The translations under genes and the position numbers were made by a program. A stretch of DNA of 64,000 nt, from the NCBI RefSeq assembly GCF_002289575.1, contig NZ_NTGA01000011.1:1-64000 (forward strand). Reading direction: 5' to 3'. Positions 34,728-43,557 of this stretch are shown here, one piece after another. The stretch's first letter is position 1. Each line of letters begins with the position of its first letter. This DNA comes from Dietzia natronolimnaea. GTDB lineage: Bacteria; Actinomycetota; Actinomycetes; Mycobacteriales; Mycobacteriaceae. The notes below the pieces were generated by a model. The model saw only the letters and a list, made by a program, of their open reading frames with translations, was not told the origin of the DNA and searched no databases.

Positions 34728-36326
34728 TCACATCCGGAAGATGCCGAAGCGGTCGGTTCCGGCGACGTCTCCGGAGTGGATCGCGGACAGGCTCAGACCC
34801 AGGACGGTCCGGGTGTCGCGGGGGTCGATGATGCCGTCGTCGTAGAGCATCCCGGACAGGAAGGCCGGCAGCGATTCCTTCTCGATCTGGTCGGCGATCA
34901 TGGTCTTGAGGCCGTCGATCGTCTCCTGGCTCATCTCCTCGCCCCGCGCGGCCGAGGCCGCGGCGGCCACGGAGGTCACCACGTCGGCGAGCTGCTGGCC
35001 CCCCATGACCGCGGACTTGGCGCTCGGCCACGTGTAGAGGAACCGGGGGTCGAACGCGCGGCCGCACATGCCGTAGTGGCCCGCGCCGTAGGAGGCCGCG
35101 GTGATGAGCGACAGGTGCGGGACCTCGGAGTTGGAGACCGCGTTGATCATCATCGACCCGTGCTTGATGATGCCGCCGCGCTCGTACTCGGAGCCCACCA
35201 TGTAGCCGGTGGTGTTGTGCATGAAGAGCAGCGGGGTGTCGTAGCGGTTGGCCAGCTCGATGAACTGCGTGGCCTTCTGCGCCTCCGCACTGAACAGCAC
35301 ACCGCGGGCGTTGGCGATGATGCCGACCGGGTATCCGTGGATCTCGGCCCACCCGGTCACCAGGCTCGCCCCGTAGAGCGGCTTGAACTCGTCGAAGTCG
35401 GATGCGTCCACGACGCGCGCGATGATCTCGCGCGGATCGAACGGGATCTTGAGGTCGTCCGGGACGATGCCGAGGAGGTCCTCGGCGTCGTACAGCGGCG
35501 GGGCGACCCCGGCGCGCGGGGCCCGCCCGGACTTGGTCCAGTTGAGCCGGCGGACGATGCCGCGCGTGATGCGCGCCGCGTCGGCCTCGTCGGCGGCGAG
35601 GTGGTCGGCCAGACCGGAGACGCGGGCGTGCATGTCCGCGCCACCGAGGGTCTCCTCGTCGGCGATCTCGCCGGTGGCGGCCTTGACGAGGGGCGGCCCC
35701 GCGAGGAACACCTTCGAGCGCTCCTCGATCATGACCACGTGGTCGCTCATCCCCGGGACGTACGCTCCGCCCGCGGTGGAGTTCCCGTAGACCACCGCGA
35801 TGGTGGGGATGCCCGCCTTCGACAACCGGGTGAGGTCGCGGAAGAGCGCTCCTCCCGGGATGAACACCTCCTTCTGCGTGGGCAGGTCGGCGCCCCCGGA
35901 CTCGACGAGGCTGATCACCGGCAGCCGGTTCTTCATGGCCACGTCGTTGAGGCGCAGGATCTTGCGCAGTGTCCACGGGTTGGAGGTGCCGCCCTTGACC
36001 GTCGGGTCGTTGGCGATGAGCAGGCACTCGACGCCCTCGACCACTCCGATTCCGGCGACCACGGAGGCACCGGTCTGGAAGTCGGAGCCCCACGCGGCCA
36101 GTGCGCACAGCTCGAGGAACGGCGACTCGCGGTCGAGGACCATGTCGATCCGCTCCCGGGCGGTGAACTTGCCCCGCTCGCGGTGGCGGGCGACCTTGCG
36201 CTCGCCGCCTCCGGCGAGAGCGGGCTCGAGATCGGCCGCGAGCCGGGTGAGCTTGTCCTCCATGGCGGCCCTGGCGGCGGCGAACTCGGCGCCGGTGGTG
36301 TCGAGTGTGGAGCGCAGGACGGTCAT
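34728..36326 (-). CDS. accD2: Acyl-CoA carboxylase beta chain (carboxyltransferase)
   Basis: Carboxyltransferase of 532 residues with two crotonase-like halves. N-terminal half: LLIANDPTVKGGTSNPWTLRK in part, and VESGGADLPTQ with AVVYGNSTAGGAYVPGMSD (oxyanion loop). C-terminal half: GIIANARGVLFSAEAQKATQFI, FMHNTTGYMVGSEYERGGIIKHGS in part, and SYGAGHYGMCGRAFDPRFLYTWPSAK in part. The overall match is to the methylcrotonyl-/geranyl-CoA carboxylase beta class rather than propionyl-CoA carboxylase (inference from motifs such as NTTGYMVG). ATG 36326 overlaps the fadE13 stop by four bases. Synteny matches M. tuberculosis Rv0974c. Confidence 0.93.
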   Translation of the reverse strand: MTVLRSTLDTTGAEFAAARAAMEDKLTRLAADLEPALAGGGERKVARHRERGKFTARERIDMVLDRESPFLELCALAAWGSDFQTGASVVAGIGVVEGVECLLIANDPTVKGGTSNPWTLRKILRLNDVAMKNRLPVISLVESGGADLPTQKEVFIPGGALFRDLTRLSKAGIPTIAVVYGNSTAGGAYVPGMSDHVVMIEERSKVFLAGPPLVKAATGEIADEETLGGADMHARVSGLADHLAADEADAARITRGIVRRLNWTKSGRAPRAGVAPPLYDAEDLLGIVPDDLKIPFDPREIIARVVDASDFDEFKPLYGASLVTGWAEIHGYPVGIIANARGVLFSAEAQKATQFIELANRYDTPLLFMHNTTGYMVGSEYERGGIIKHGSMMINAVSNSEVPHLSLITAASYGAGHYGMCGRAFDPRFLYTWPSAKSAVMGGQQLADVVTSVAAAASAARGEEMSQETIDGLKTMIADQIEKESLPAFLSGMLYDDGIIDPRDTRTVLGLSLSAIHSGDVAGTDRFGIFRM

Positions 36327-37501
36327 GCGGTGTACCCCAGACGACGTCCGGCGAGGGTGGTGAGGATCTCGGTGGTCCCGCCGCCGATGCCCAACAGGCG
36401 GACATCGCGGAACTGCCGGCTCACCTCGGACTCGGCCATGTAGCCGAGCCCCCCGAAGAGCTGGAGCGCCTGGGTCGCGACCCACTCCGCGCACTCGACG
36501 GCGGTGTTCTTGGCAAAGCAGACCTCGGCGATCGAATCGTGCCCCGCCTCGGCCAGGTCCACGCAGCGGTGGGTGTAGGTGCGGGCGACATCGATGCGGC
36601 GGGCCATCTCGGTGACGGTGTTCTGCACGGCCTGCCGGGAGAGCAGGGGTCGGCCGAAGGTCTCCCGCTCGCGGACCCAGTCCAGGGTCAGGTCCAGGCA
36701 CCGCTGGGCGTGGGAGTACCCCTGCGCGGCAAGCGCCGCGCGCTCTCCCACGAAGCCGATCGCGATCTGCGCGAACCCGTCGTTCTCGGCGCCGACGAGG
36801 TTCTCCGCGGGAACCCGGCAGTCGGTGAACGTCAGCTCGGCGGTGTCCGAGGCGCGCCAGCCCAGCTTCTCCAGCGGGGCCGAGCGGTGGAAACCGGGCG
36901 TGTCGGTGGGGATCACGAGCAGACTCACGCCCGCCGCCCCCCTGAGCTCGTCGCCACCGGTTCGCACGGCGGTCACCACGAAGTCGGCGCGGGTGCCGGA
37001 GGTGATGTACGTCTTGGCGCCGTTGACGACGAAGTGGTCCCCGTCCCGGCGGGCGGTGGTGGTGAGACGTCCGACGTCGGAGCCACCGCCGGGTTCGGTG
37101 ATCGCCAGGGAGCCGATCATCTCGCCGGCGAGCGTGGGCGCGACCCAGCGCTCGATCTGATCGGGCCTGCCGGACTGGGCCAGGTGCGGCGTGGCGATGC
37201 CGCAGGTGAACAGCGAGGCGAACACACCGCCGGAGACCCCGGCCTCGTGGAGGGCCTCGCACACGATCAGCGAGTCCCGCATGTCGCCGCCCCCGCCGCC
37301 CACCTCCTCGGGGAACGAGACCCCGAGCAGGCCCAGCTGGCCGGCCTTGGCATGGAGCTCACGGGGGAGCACGCCCGCGGCCTCCCACTCGTCCTGGTGG
37401 GGCAGGATCTCGCGCTGGGCGAAACGGGTCGTGGTCTCGCGCAGGGCGAGGCTCTCTTCCGAGTACCAGGGGTCCCCGGGCACGTACGGCGGGATGGTCA
37501 C
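36323..37501 (-). CDS. fadE13: Acyl-CoA dehydrogenase (FadE13-like)
   Basis: Second FAD acyl-CoA dehydrogenase of the operon, 392 residues. SFPEEVGGGGGDMRDSLIVCEAL lies near residue 62 in family form, SLAITEPGGGSDVGRLTTTARRDG in part near residue 135, RETFGRPLLSRQAVQN near residue 275 and LFGGLGYMAESEVSRQFRD near residue 352 in part. GTG 37501 overlaps the AtuA-family stop by four bases (GTGA), and the open codons upstream are not family-like. It resembles citronellyl-/isovaleryl-type dehydrogenases by context. Synteny matches M. tuberculosis Rv0975c. Confidence 0.9.
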   Translation of the reverse strand: MTIPPYVPGDPWYSEESLALRETTTRFAQREILPHQDEWEAAGVLPRELHAKAGQLGLLGVSFPEEVGGGGGDMRDSLIVCEALHEAGVSGGVFASLFTCGIATPHLAQSGRPDQIERWVAPTLAGEMIGSLAITEPGGGSDVGRLTTTARRDGDHFVVNGAKTYITSGTRADFVVTAVRTGGDELRGAAGVSLLVIPTDTPGFHRSAPLEKLGWRASDTAELTFTDCRVPAENLVGAENDGFAQIAIGFVGERAALAAQGYSHAQRCLDLTLDWVRERETFGRPLLSRQAVQNTVTEMARRIDVARTYTHRCVDLAEAGHDSIAEVCFAKNTAVECAEWVATQALQLFGGLGYMAESEVSRQFRDVRLLGIGGGTTEILTTLAGRRLGYTA

Positions 37502-39333
37502 GAGTTCTCCTTCGCGGGTGCCGGCTCGGCGGATGCCGTAGCGGCGGGGACGGGGGCGGTGATGTCGTGCGGGACGTCGACTACGCGGGAGCGCAGCCAT
37601 TCGGCGAGACCCTTGGCCTGCGGATCCCAGCGGTAGCCGTGGGCGACCCCCTTGCCGAGCAGTCCGTCGACGACGAAGTTCAGGGCATTGATGCGCGGCA
37701 GTTCGTATCGCTCGATCGCCAGGTCGGCGGTCTCCGGGAGGAGACGGCGGATCTCGGCGACGGTGAGGGTCTCGCGCATCCAGCGGTAGGCCTCCGCATC
37801 ACCGGCCCACAGCCCGATGTTGGCGGTGCCGCCCTTGTCCCCCGAGCGGGCGCCGAGCACGTCCCCCAGGGGCCTACGGGTGGTGGGCTGCGACTCCGAC
37901 CACGCCGGCAGCGGCGCGCCCTCGGCGTCGAGTCCGTCGGACGCGTGGCCGTCGCCCATCTCACGGGTGTCCTCCGGGGGCGCGATGTCGACCCTGGTGC
38001 CGTCGGGCAGCACCGCGACGTGGGGCACCTTCTCCTGGTCGAGGTAGGCGGGGACGTACACGCCGTACGGGCCACCGCGACCGGGGGGCGCGCTGGGCGT
38101 GGCACCCGGGTAGCTCGCCAGGATCATGGCCACGGCGGCGTCCGAGAACGCCCGACCCACCACGTCTTTGTCCGGATCCCAGGCGACGACGGTCAGCAGG
38201 GCGGTCGCCGCGGCCTGGGTGTCGGCGTCCGCGTGGTCCGTGCGCATCAGGCGGAAGTCGATCTCCGCCGGACGGGTGGCGAGGCCGGCCAGGACCTGCC
38301 GCTCGACCAGTGCGGCCTTGTCCTCGATGTCCAGCCCGGTGAGCAGGAACGTGACCTCGTTGCGGAAGCCACCGAGGCACGTCACCGACACCTTGGTGGT
38401 GGTGGGGGCGGTCTCGCCGCGCACACCGGAGATGCGGACGCGGTCGGCGCCCTCCTGCTCGAGGCGAGCGGTGTCCAGGCGGGTGACGACGTCGGGCCCG
38501 CCGTAGCGCGCCCCGGTGACCTCGTAGAGGAGTTGGGAGGTGACGGTGCCGACCGTCACCGCTCCCCCGGTCCCGGCGTGCTTGGTGATGACGGAGGTGC
38601 CGTCGGAGGCGATCTCGGCGATGGGGAACCCGGGGGTGACGGGGTCGGCGATCTCACCGCGGTTGAAGAAGGCGTAGTTGCCGCCCGTGGCCTGGGTCCC
38701 GCACTCGATGACGTGCCCCGCGACGGTGGCGCCGGCGAGGGCGTCGAGGTCCGTCCGAGTCCACCCGAAGTGGCTGATCGCCGGACCGACGATGACCGAG
38801 GCGTCGGTGACGCGACCGGTGACGACGATGTCGGCGCCGGCGTCCAGACAGCGGGCGATCCCGAAGCCCCCGAGGTAGGCGTTGGCGGTGACCGGGAAGC
38901 CGGCGTCGGCCGGGATGTCGAGTTCCGAGACCCGGTCGATCAGGTCGTCGCCCTCGACGTGCGCGACCCGCGGGGACAGCCCCAGCCGCGATCCGAGCTC
39001 GACGACCGCGCCGGCCAGGCCGGCGGGGTTGAGACCGCCCGCGTTCGCGACGATCCTGACGTTCTTCTCCAGCGCCAGCCCGAGACAGTCCTCGAGCTGC
39101 CGCAGGAAGGTCTTGGCGTATCCCAGCTCTGCGTTCTTCATCCGGTCGCGGCCGAGGATCAGCATGGTGAGTTCGGCCAGGTAGTCGCCGGTGAGGACGT
39201 CGAGCTCGCCGCCCTCGAGCATCTCGCGCATGGCGGAGAACCGATCGCCGTAGAACCCTGACATGTTGCCGACGCGGAGCGGAGGCACGGTCGACTCAGG
39301 GCCGACGCGGAGCGGGGTGTTGTCCACGGTCAT
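37498..39333 (-). CDS. AtuA-family protein (DUF1446), full length
   Basis: A 611-residue protein of the family named after AtuA, which Pseudomonas needs for acyclic terpene (citronellol/geraniol) use; its biochemistry is unknown. Visible family blocks are VGNMSGFYGDR near residue 21, GDYLAELTMLILGRDR near residue 49, IVANAGGLNP near residue 94, ANAYLGGFGIARCLDAGADIVVTGR in part near residue 150, CGTQATGGNYAFF at 211-223, and a C-terminal SGDKGGTANIGLW segment. ATG 39333 overlaps the preceding stop by four bases. Its place at the head of the accA2/accD2 operon matches M. tuberculosis Rv0976c and supports an isoprenoid-like substrate. Confidence 0.88.
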   Translation of the reverse strand: MTVDNTPLRVGPESTVPPLRVGNMSGFYGDRFSAMREMLEGGELDVLTGDYLAELTMLILGRDRMKNAELGYAKTFLRQLEDCLGLALEKNVRIVANAGGLNPAGLAGAVVELGSRLGLSPRVAHVEGDDLIDRVSELDIPADAGFPVTANAYLGGFGIARCLDAGADIVVTGRVTDASVIVGPAISHFGWTRTDLDALAGATVAGHVIECGTQATGGNYAFFNRGEIADPVTPGFPIAEIASDGTSVITKHAGTGGAVTVGTVTSQLLYEVTGARYGGPDVVTRLDTARLEQEGADRVRISGVRGETAPTTTKVSVTCLGGFRNEVTFLLTGLDIEDKAALVERQVLAGLATRPAEIDFRLMRTDHADADTQAAATALLTVVAWDPDKDVVGRAFSDAAVAMILASYPGATPSAPPGRGGPYGVYVPAYLDQEKVPHVAVLPDGTRVDIAPPEDTREMGDGHASDGLDAEGAPLPAWSESQPTTRRPLGDVLGARSGDKGGTANIGLWAGDAEAYRWMRETLTVAEIRRLLPETADLAIERYELPRINALNFVVDGLLGKGVAHGYRWDPQAKGLAEWLRSRVVDVPHDITAPVPAATASAEPAPAKENS

Positions 39334-40148
39334 GCCCGTGCTCCCTTCTCGCGGCCGCCGCCGGGGAGGCCGGCGAACGCCTGGGCGACGCGCAGCCAGC
39401 CCCGCGCGTCCTCGCCGACCGCCTCGAGAGCCGTGTCGTCGAGGTGTACTCGTTGCGTCACCAGCAGGCAGAAGTCGAGGATCGGGCCGGTGACGCGCTG
39501 CTGGGCGTCGTCCGGGCCGAACTCGAGGACGGTGCCGTCGGACCGGGTGAGCGCGAGATGCACCTCGGAGGCGGGGGCCTCGAGCCCGTTCATCTGGTAG
39601 GCGAAGCCCCGGGTCTTCCAGCCCAGCCGGGCGACGTGCGGGAGGGCACCGAGGAAGGCCGGGTCGGTATCGACAGCGACGCCGAGCGCGTCCGCGACGT
39701 CCACCCCGTGGGCCCAGGTCTCCATGACCCGGGCGGTGGTCATGGACTTGGGCCGCATGGGCGGGCCGAACCACGGGATCTGCTCCCCCGGGTCGGCGGC
39801 CTTGAGGGCGTCGGCGAGCTCCCCGCGGGCGAGGCGCCATCGTGCCAGGACCTCGTCACGGCCGGAGGCCGCGACCTCCGTGGCGCCGGCGTCCACGAAA
39901 CCGGTCGGATCGGCCATCGCCGTGTCGACCACCGCCTGGAAGGCGTCCGCGTCGCGGATGGCGGTGACGGAGACCTCGTCAGTCCAGGCCAGGTGGGCGA
40001 TCTGCATGGCGACGTCCCAGCCCGCGGCCGGGGTGTCGGTGTGCCAGCGATCGGGCCCGGCGGTCTCGACGAGCTCGTCCACCCGCGCACTGAGGGTGGC
40101 GAGGGCGGCGTGCGGGTCCTCCGACTCGGAGGGCGGGGGGTTTGTCAT
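39330..40148 (-). CDS. TIGR03084-like metal-binding protein (mycothiol-type maleylpyruvate isomerase fold)
   Basis: A 272-residue DinB-like four-helix-bundle protein. WDVAMQIAHLAWTDEVSV near residue 44 carries the conserved metal-site His, the Met-rich RPKSMTTARVMETWAHGVDVADALG near residue 131 in part carries the second and third ligands, and a C-terminal SCP2-like part follows (LALTRSDGTVLEFGPDDA). Related proteins often act as mycothiol-dependent enzymes, but no reaction is known for this family. ATG 40148 is the first gene of the nine-gene operon, with the 18-bp palindrome 30 bases upstream. Confidence 0.8.
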   Translation of the reverse strand: MTNPPPSESEDPHAALATLSARVDELVETAGPDRWHTDTPAAGWDVAMQIAHLAWTDEVSVTAIRDADAFQAVVDTAMADPTGFVDAGATEVAASGRDEVLARWRLARGELADALKAADPGEQIPWFGPPMRPKSMTTARVMETWAHGVDVADALGVAVDTDPAFLGALPHVARLGWKTRGFAYQMNGLEAPASEVHLALTRSDGTVLEFGPDDAQQRVTGPILDFCLLVTQRVHLDDTALEAVGEDARGWLRVAQAFAGLPGGGREKGARA

Positions 40149-40178
40149 GGCGGGAACGATTCCACTTCCGCCGAAATA

Positions 40179-40196
40179 AAGCAAGCATGCTTGCTT
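40179..40196. promoter_or_regulatory. 18-bp perfect palindrome, probable TetR-type operator
   Basis: AAGCAAGCATGCTTGCTT reads the same on both strands. It lies 30 bases ahead of the TIGR03084-like gene and 98 bases ahead of the divergent acyl-CoA synthetase, in a locally AT-richer stretch, where one site could control both directions. The shape (two 9-base arms, no gap) is typical of TetR-family operators. The tetR gene at 28778-29428 in the same operon is the obvious candidate reader. Confidence 0.75.
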
Positions 40197-40294
40197 GCTT
40201 TTCTCCGCGACGACTGGGAGGCTGGCCCACGGTGACCCACATCACTCCCGACGCGGGACGCCCGACCCCTCTCCCGACCCCTTACGGAGGCACC

Positions 40295-41902
40295 GTGCGA
40301 CTGGACATGACCGGAATCGACCCCGTGGACCACGCCCTGGCCCGCCGCTGCTCGGTGGGCGACATCCCCACCCGGGCGGCGGCCACCTTCTCGGACCGGA
40401 TCGCCCTCACGGACGATGCCGGGTCGTGGTCCTTCCTCGAACTCGAGTCCGTCTCCAACCGTTTCGCCCACGGTCTGGTGGCGCACGGGATCGAGGCGGA
40501 GGAGCCGGTCGCGATCCTGTCGACGAACTGCCGCGAGTTCGTGGCCACCTATTTCGGCACGGCCAAGGCCGGGATGGTCTCGCTGCCCATCAACCTGCTG
40601 TCCGGGCTGGACAACATCGCGCACGCCCTGACCGACTCGGGGACCCGCATCCTCGTCGTCCACGGTTCACTCGCGGAACTGGTGATGGGAGCGGTCGCCG
40701 CCATGCCCGGGATCCGCACCGTCGTCGTCATCGGAGGCGTCCCCGACGGGTTGACGGCCACCGCCGACGGTCCCGACCTGATCGGGTGGGACGACCTGCT
40801 GTCCGGCGACGACTCCAGCCCCGACACGTTGATCGGTGACCGCCAGGTCGTGCAGTGCCTCTACTCCTCGGGCACCACCTCACGCCCCAAGGGCGTCCTC
40901 ACCTCGCACCTCGCCGTGTCCATGGCCGCCCTGGGCAACGGGGCCGTCTTCGGCCTGAACTGGGGCGCCGAGGCCTCGGTGACCGTGTGCCCGCTCCCCC
41001 TCTTCCACACCGCCGGTCTCAACGGGGTCCTGCTGTCGGCGGTCACCATGGGGGCGACCGTCCACCTCCTGCCGGGTTTCGACCCGGTCGGATACGCCGA
41101 GACCGTCGCCCGCGTCCGGGCCACCCATCTGGTGGGCCTGCCCCTCATGCTGGAGGCCCTGGCGGACGGGGCCGACCGCGGCCTCGACCTGTCCTCGCTC
41201 CGGTTCCTGCTCTACGCCATGGCCCCGATGTCCGAGGAGATGCGCCGGCGCCTCGACGCCGCACTCCCGGATGCCCGGATGGTCCTGGCCTCGGGGATGA
41301 GCGAGTGCACCCCGGCCACCGTCATGCAGTGGCCGGAGCTCAATCCGGACAAATCCGACTCCTGGGGGTACCCCACCCCGATCGCGGAGAACAGGATCAG
41401 TGAACCGGGCGGTTCCGCACTCGTGCCCGCCGGGGAGGACGGTGAGATCGTCTACCGCGGCCCCACGGTGATGGAGGGCTACTGGAACAACCCCGAGGCC
41501 AACTCCGAGGCGTTCGTGGGTGGCCGCCTGCACTCGGGGGACCTCGGGCGCATCGACACCGAGGGGGTGGTGTGGTTCGCCGACCGCGTCAAGGACATCG
41601 TCAAATCCGGCGGCGAGAACGTCTCGTCACTGCACGTCGAGCGTGTCCTCATGGACCACCCGCACATCGCCGAGGTCGCGTGCGTCGGCCGCCCCGACCC
41701 CCGGTGGGGCGAGCTCGTGGTGGTGGTATTGGTTCCCGCAGAGGGTGCGCCGGACGGCGACGACCTCAAGGCCTCGGTCATGGAGTTCGGGGCCGAGCGT
41801 CTGTCCTCCTCACACCGGCCACGAGACGTGGTGGTGGTCGACACCATCCCGCGCACGGCGACCGGCAAGATCCGGAAGGTCGAGCTCCGCGCGGCGACCT
41901 GA
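40295..41902 (+). CDS. Acyl-CoA synthetase (FadD-type, AMP-binding)
   Basis: Activates a carboxylic acid to its CoA thioester through an acyl-adenylate. The 535 residues show the P-loop YSSGTTSRPKGV near residue 190, the A5-like ASGMSECTPA near residue 330, YRGPTVMEGYW, the A7 HSGDLGRID near residue 413, DRVKDIVKSGGENVSS near residue 428 and the catalytic Lys in PRTATGKIRK near the C-terminus. GTG 40295 is chosen because GGAGG lies four bases ahead; GTG 40232 and ATG 40307 are alternatives. Divergent from the accA2/accD2 operon and sharing its palindrome, it probably supplies that pathway's acyl-CoA. Confidence 0.88.
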   Translation: MRLDMTGIDPVDHALARRCSVGDIPTRAAATFSDRIALTDDAGSWSFLELESVSNRFAHGLVAHGIEAEEPVAILSTNCREFVATYFGTAKAGMVSLPINLLSGLDNIAHALTDSGTRILVVHGSLAELVMGAVAAMPGIRTVVVIGGVPDGLTATADGPDLIGWDDLLSGDDSSPDTLIGDRQVVQCLYSSGTTSRPKGVLTSHLAVSMAALGNGAVFGLNWGAEASVTVCPLPLFHTAGLNGVLLSAVTMGATVHLLPGFDPVGYAETVARVRATHLVGLPLMLEALADGADRGLDLSSLRFLLYAMAPMSEEMRRRLDAALPDARMVLASGMSECTPATVMQWPELNPDKSDSWGYPTPIAENRISEPGGSALVPAGEDGEIVYRGPTVMEGYWNNPEANSEAFVGGRLHSGDLGRIDTEGVVWFADRVKDIVKSGGENVSSLHVERVLMDHPHIAEVACVGRPDPRWGELVVVVLVPAEGAPDGDDLKASVMEFGAERLSSSHRPRDVVVVDTIPRTATGKIRKVELRAAT

Positions 41903-41928
41903 CCCGTCCCGGTCAGCGGCGGTCCCGG

Positions 41929-43338
41929 TCAGGGGCCGACCTCGAGGAGCTCGCCCGGGATCTCCAGGCTCGCGGCCGCGAGGTCGGACCCGAGCCCGGG
42001 TCGCAACACCTCGCCCCGCGGGGGCCGCGCGACGACGTTGACCGCCCGGAGGTTGGGCAGCAGGTAGCGGCGGAGCTCCATACCCTCCAGCCCCGGGACG
42101 AGTTCACGGAACCGCTCGTCGGTGAGTTCGCCCGCGAGCCACGCGAACGCGGCGTCGTCCCAGGTCCACACCGCGATGTTGACACCGCGTCCCACGACCC
42201 CCCGGCGGACGCTCGCCACCGACCCCAGCGCGGCGGCGACCGGTCGTCCGCCCGGGACCGTGCCCGGGGTCCACGGGGTCGGCAGTTCACCGGGTCCGAT
42301 GTCCGCGGTCTCCCCCGGCACCGGGACCGCGACGCGCGTGCCGTCGGGCAGCACGACCGAGTGCCCGGCGTCCTCCTGCGCGACCGGACGGGCGACGCGG
42401 GAGGGACGCGCGCCCTCCCCGTCCCCGCGGCTCATGCCCACCGCCGCCACGACGGGCGGGGCTGGCTCGCCACGGGCCCCGCTGATCCGGACCCGGTCGG
42501 CGCCCTCCTGGGCCAACCGGAGCGAGTCGAGGCGCAGCACCACGTCCGGCGCGGCGTAGCGGGCCCCCGCGACGCCGTCGAGAAGCTGGTCGGTGACGGT
42601 CCCGACGGTGACCGAGCCGAAGGCGGAGGGATGGCGCGTGACGACCGCGCACCCGTCGTCGGCGATCTCCGCGATGGGGTATCCGCCGGTCACGGGGTCG
42701 GTGGTGCGGGTGACGTCGGTCGAGGAGTCCACGACCCCCGTCGCGCCGGGTCCGCCGGAGAGCACATGTCCCACCGCGACCGATCCGGCCAGCGCGTCGA
42801 GTGCGGACGGTGTCCACCCGTGGTGCGCGGCGGCGGCGCCGGTGACGAGGGCCTCGCGGCTGACGCGACCGGTGACGACGACGACGGCCCCGGCAGCCAG
42901 GGCCCGCGCGATGCCGAAGGCCCCGTGGCGCACCGTCGCGACATCGACCTCACCGAGACCGAGCGCGGCGGCCCGGTCCGTCACGTCACCGGGGTCGACC
43001 CAGGCCACGGGAAGGTCCAGACCCCGCGACCGGGCGAGCTCGCGCAACTCGGTGGCGAGCCCCTCGGGATCGAGGGCGCCGGCGTTGGTGACGATCCGGA
43101 CCCCCCCGGTACCGAGGCGGCCGAGGCACTCGCCGATCTGGACCACCGCGGCCCGCTCGTATCCCGGCCCGCCCGCCACCCGTTGCCCGGCGAGCTCGAG
43201 CACCGCCTCGTCGGAGAGCATGTCCAGGGCGAGGACGTCGAGCGTGGCGGCGTCGAGGAACTCGGCCGTCGCGGTGGCGCGGTCACCACGTGAGGCCGAG
43301 ACGTTTCCGATGCGGAGGGGGCTCTGGGTGGTCGTCAT
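41929..43338 (-). CDS. Shortened AtuA-family (DUF1446) paralogue
   Basis: A 469-residue relative of the AtuA-family protein at 37498-39333. Shared blocks are PLRIGNVSA...GDR, IVTNAGALDPEGLA, HGAFGIARALAAGAVVVVTGR in part, VTVGTVTDQLLDGVAGARYAAPDV in part, GADRVRISGARGE and VLPDGTRV. About 125 residues in the middle (312-438 of the long protein) are missing, the CGTQATGGN motif has become GPGATGVVD, and the AELTM block is lost. The gene is otherwise intact, with no frameshift. Convergent with the acyl-CoA synthetase and divergent from the MarR gene. Function unknown, possibly altered relative to the long form. Confidence 0.8.
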   Translation of the reverse strand: MTTTQSPLRIGNVSASRGDRATATAEFLDAATLDVLALDMLSDEAVLELAGQRVAGGPGYERAAVVQIGECLGRLGTGGVRIVTNAGALDPEGLATELRELARSRGLDLPVAWVDPGDVTDRAAALGLGEVDVATVRHGAFGIARALAAGAVVVVTGRVSREALVTGAAAAHHGWTPSALDALAGSVAVGHVLSGGPGATGVVDSSTDVTRTTDPVTGGYPIAEIADDGCAVVTRHPSAFGSVTVGTVTDQLLDGVAGARYAAPDVVLRLDSLRLAQEGADRVRISGARGEPAPPVVAAVGMSRGDGEGARPSRVARPVAQEDAGHSVVLPDGTRVAVPVPGETADIGPGELPTPWTPGTVPGGRPVAAALGSVASVRRGVVGRGVNIAVWTWDDAAFAWLAGELTDERFRELVPGLEGMELRRYLLPNLRAVNVVARPPRGEVLRPGLGSDLAAASLEIPGELLEVGP

Positions 43339-43557
43339 CGATCCTCGGGCTCCTTGTCGGTGCGGCGTTCGTCTATCCCAGCATGCCCCCGGTCGCGGTG
43401 AGACGAGCGTGGAACGAGAAGGCGTCTACGAGGATATGCGGGGCCACAGTCCTGACGGTCCGCCGGTCGTCCCGTCCCGCACGTCTGCCGGTCGCACGAG
43501 GCCCGGGCGGATAGACTCGCCTGATCAGACGCCCGCCGTGTCCTCCAGGAGTGAGCC

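Noticed and set aside
34717-36405. An upstream extension that would make accA2 about 1260 codons long
   Set aside because: The extra 560 codons are Arg/Pro/Gly-rich, antisense-like in composition, and overlap accD2 completely in another frame. The family start and ribosome-binding site are at 34716.
40179-40196. Assignment of the palindrome to KstR or KstR2 (cholesterol regulators)
   Set aside because: KstR sites have TAGAAC/GTTCTA-type arms and KstR2 sites have CAAG-2-CTTG spacing. Here the CAAG and CTTG are four bases apart, so a generic TetR-type operator is the safer call.
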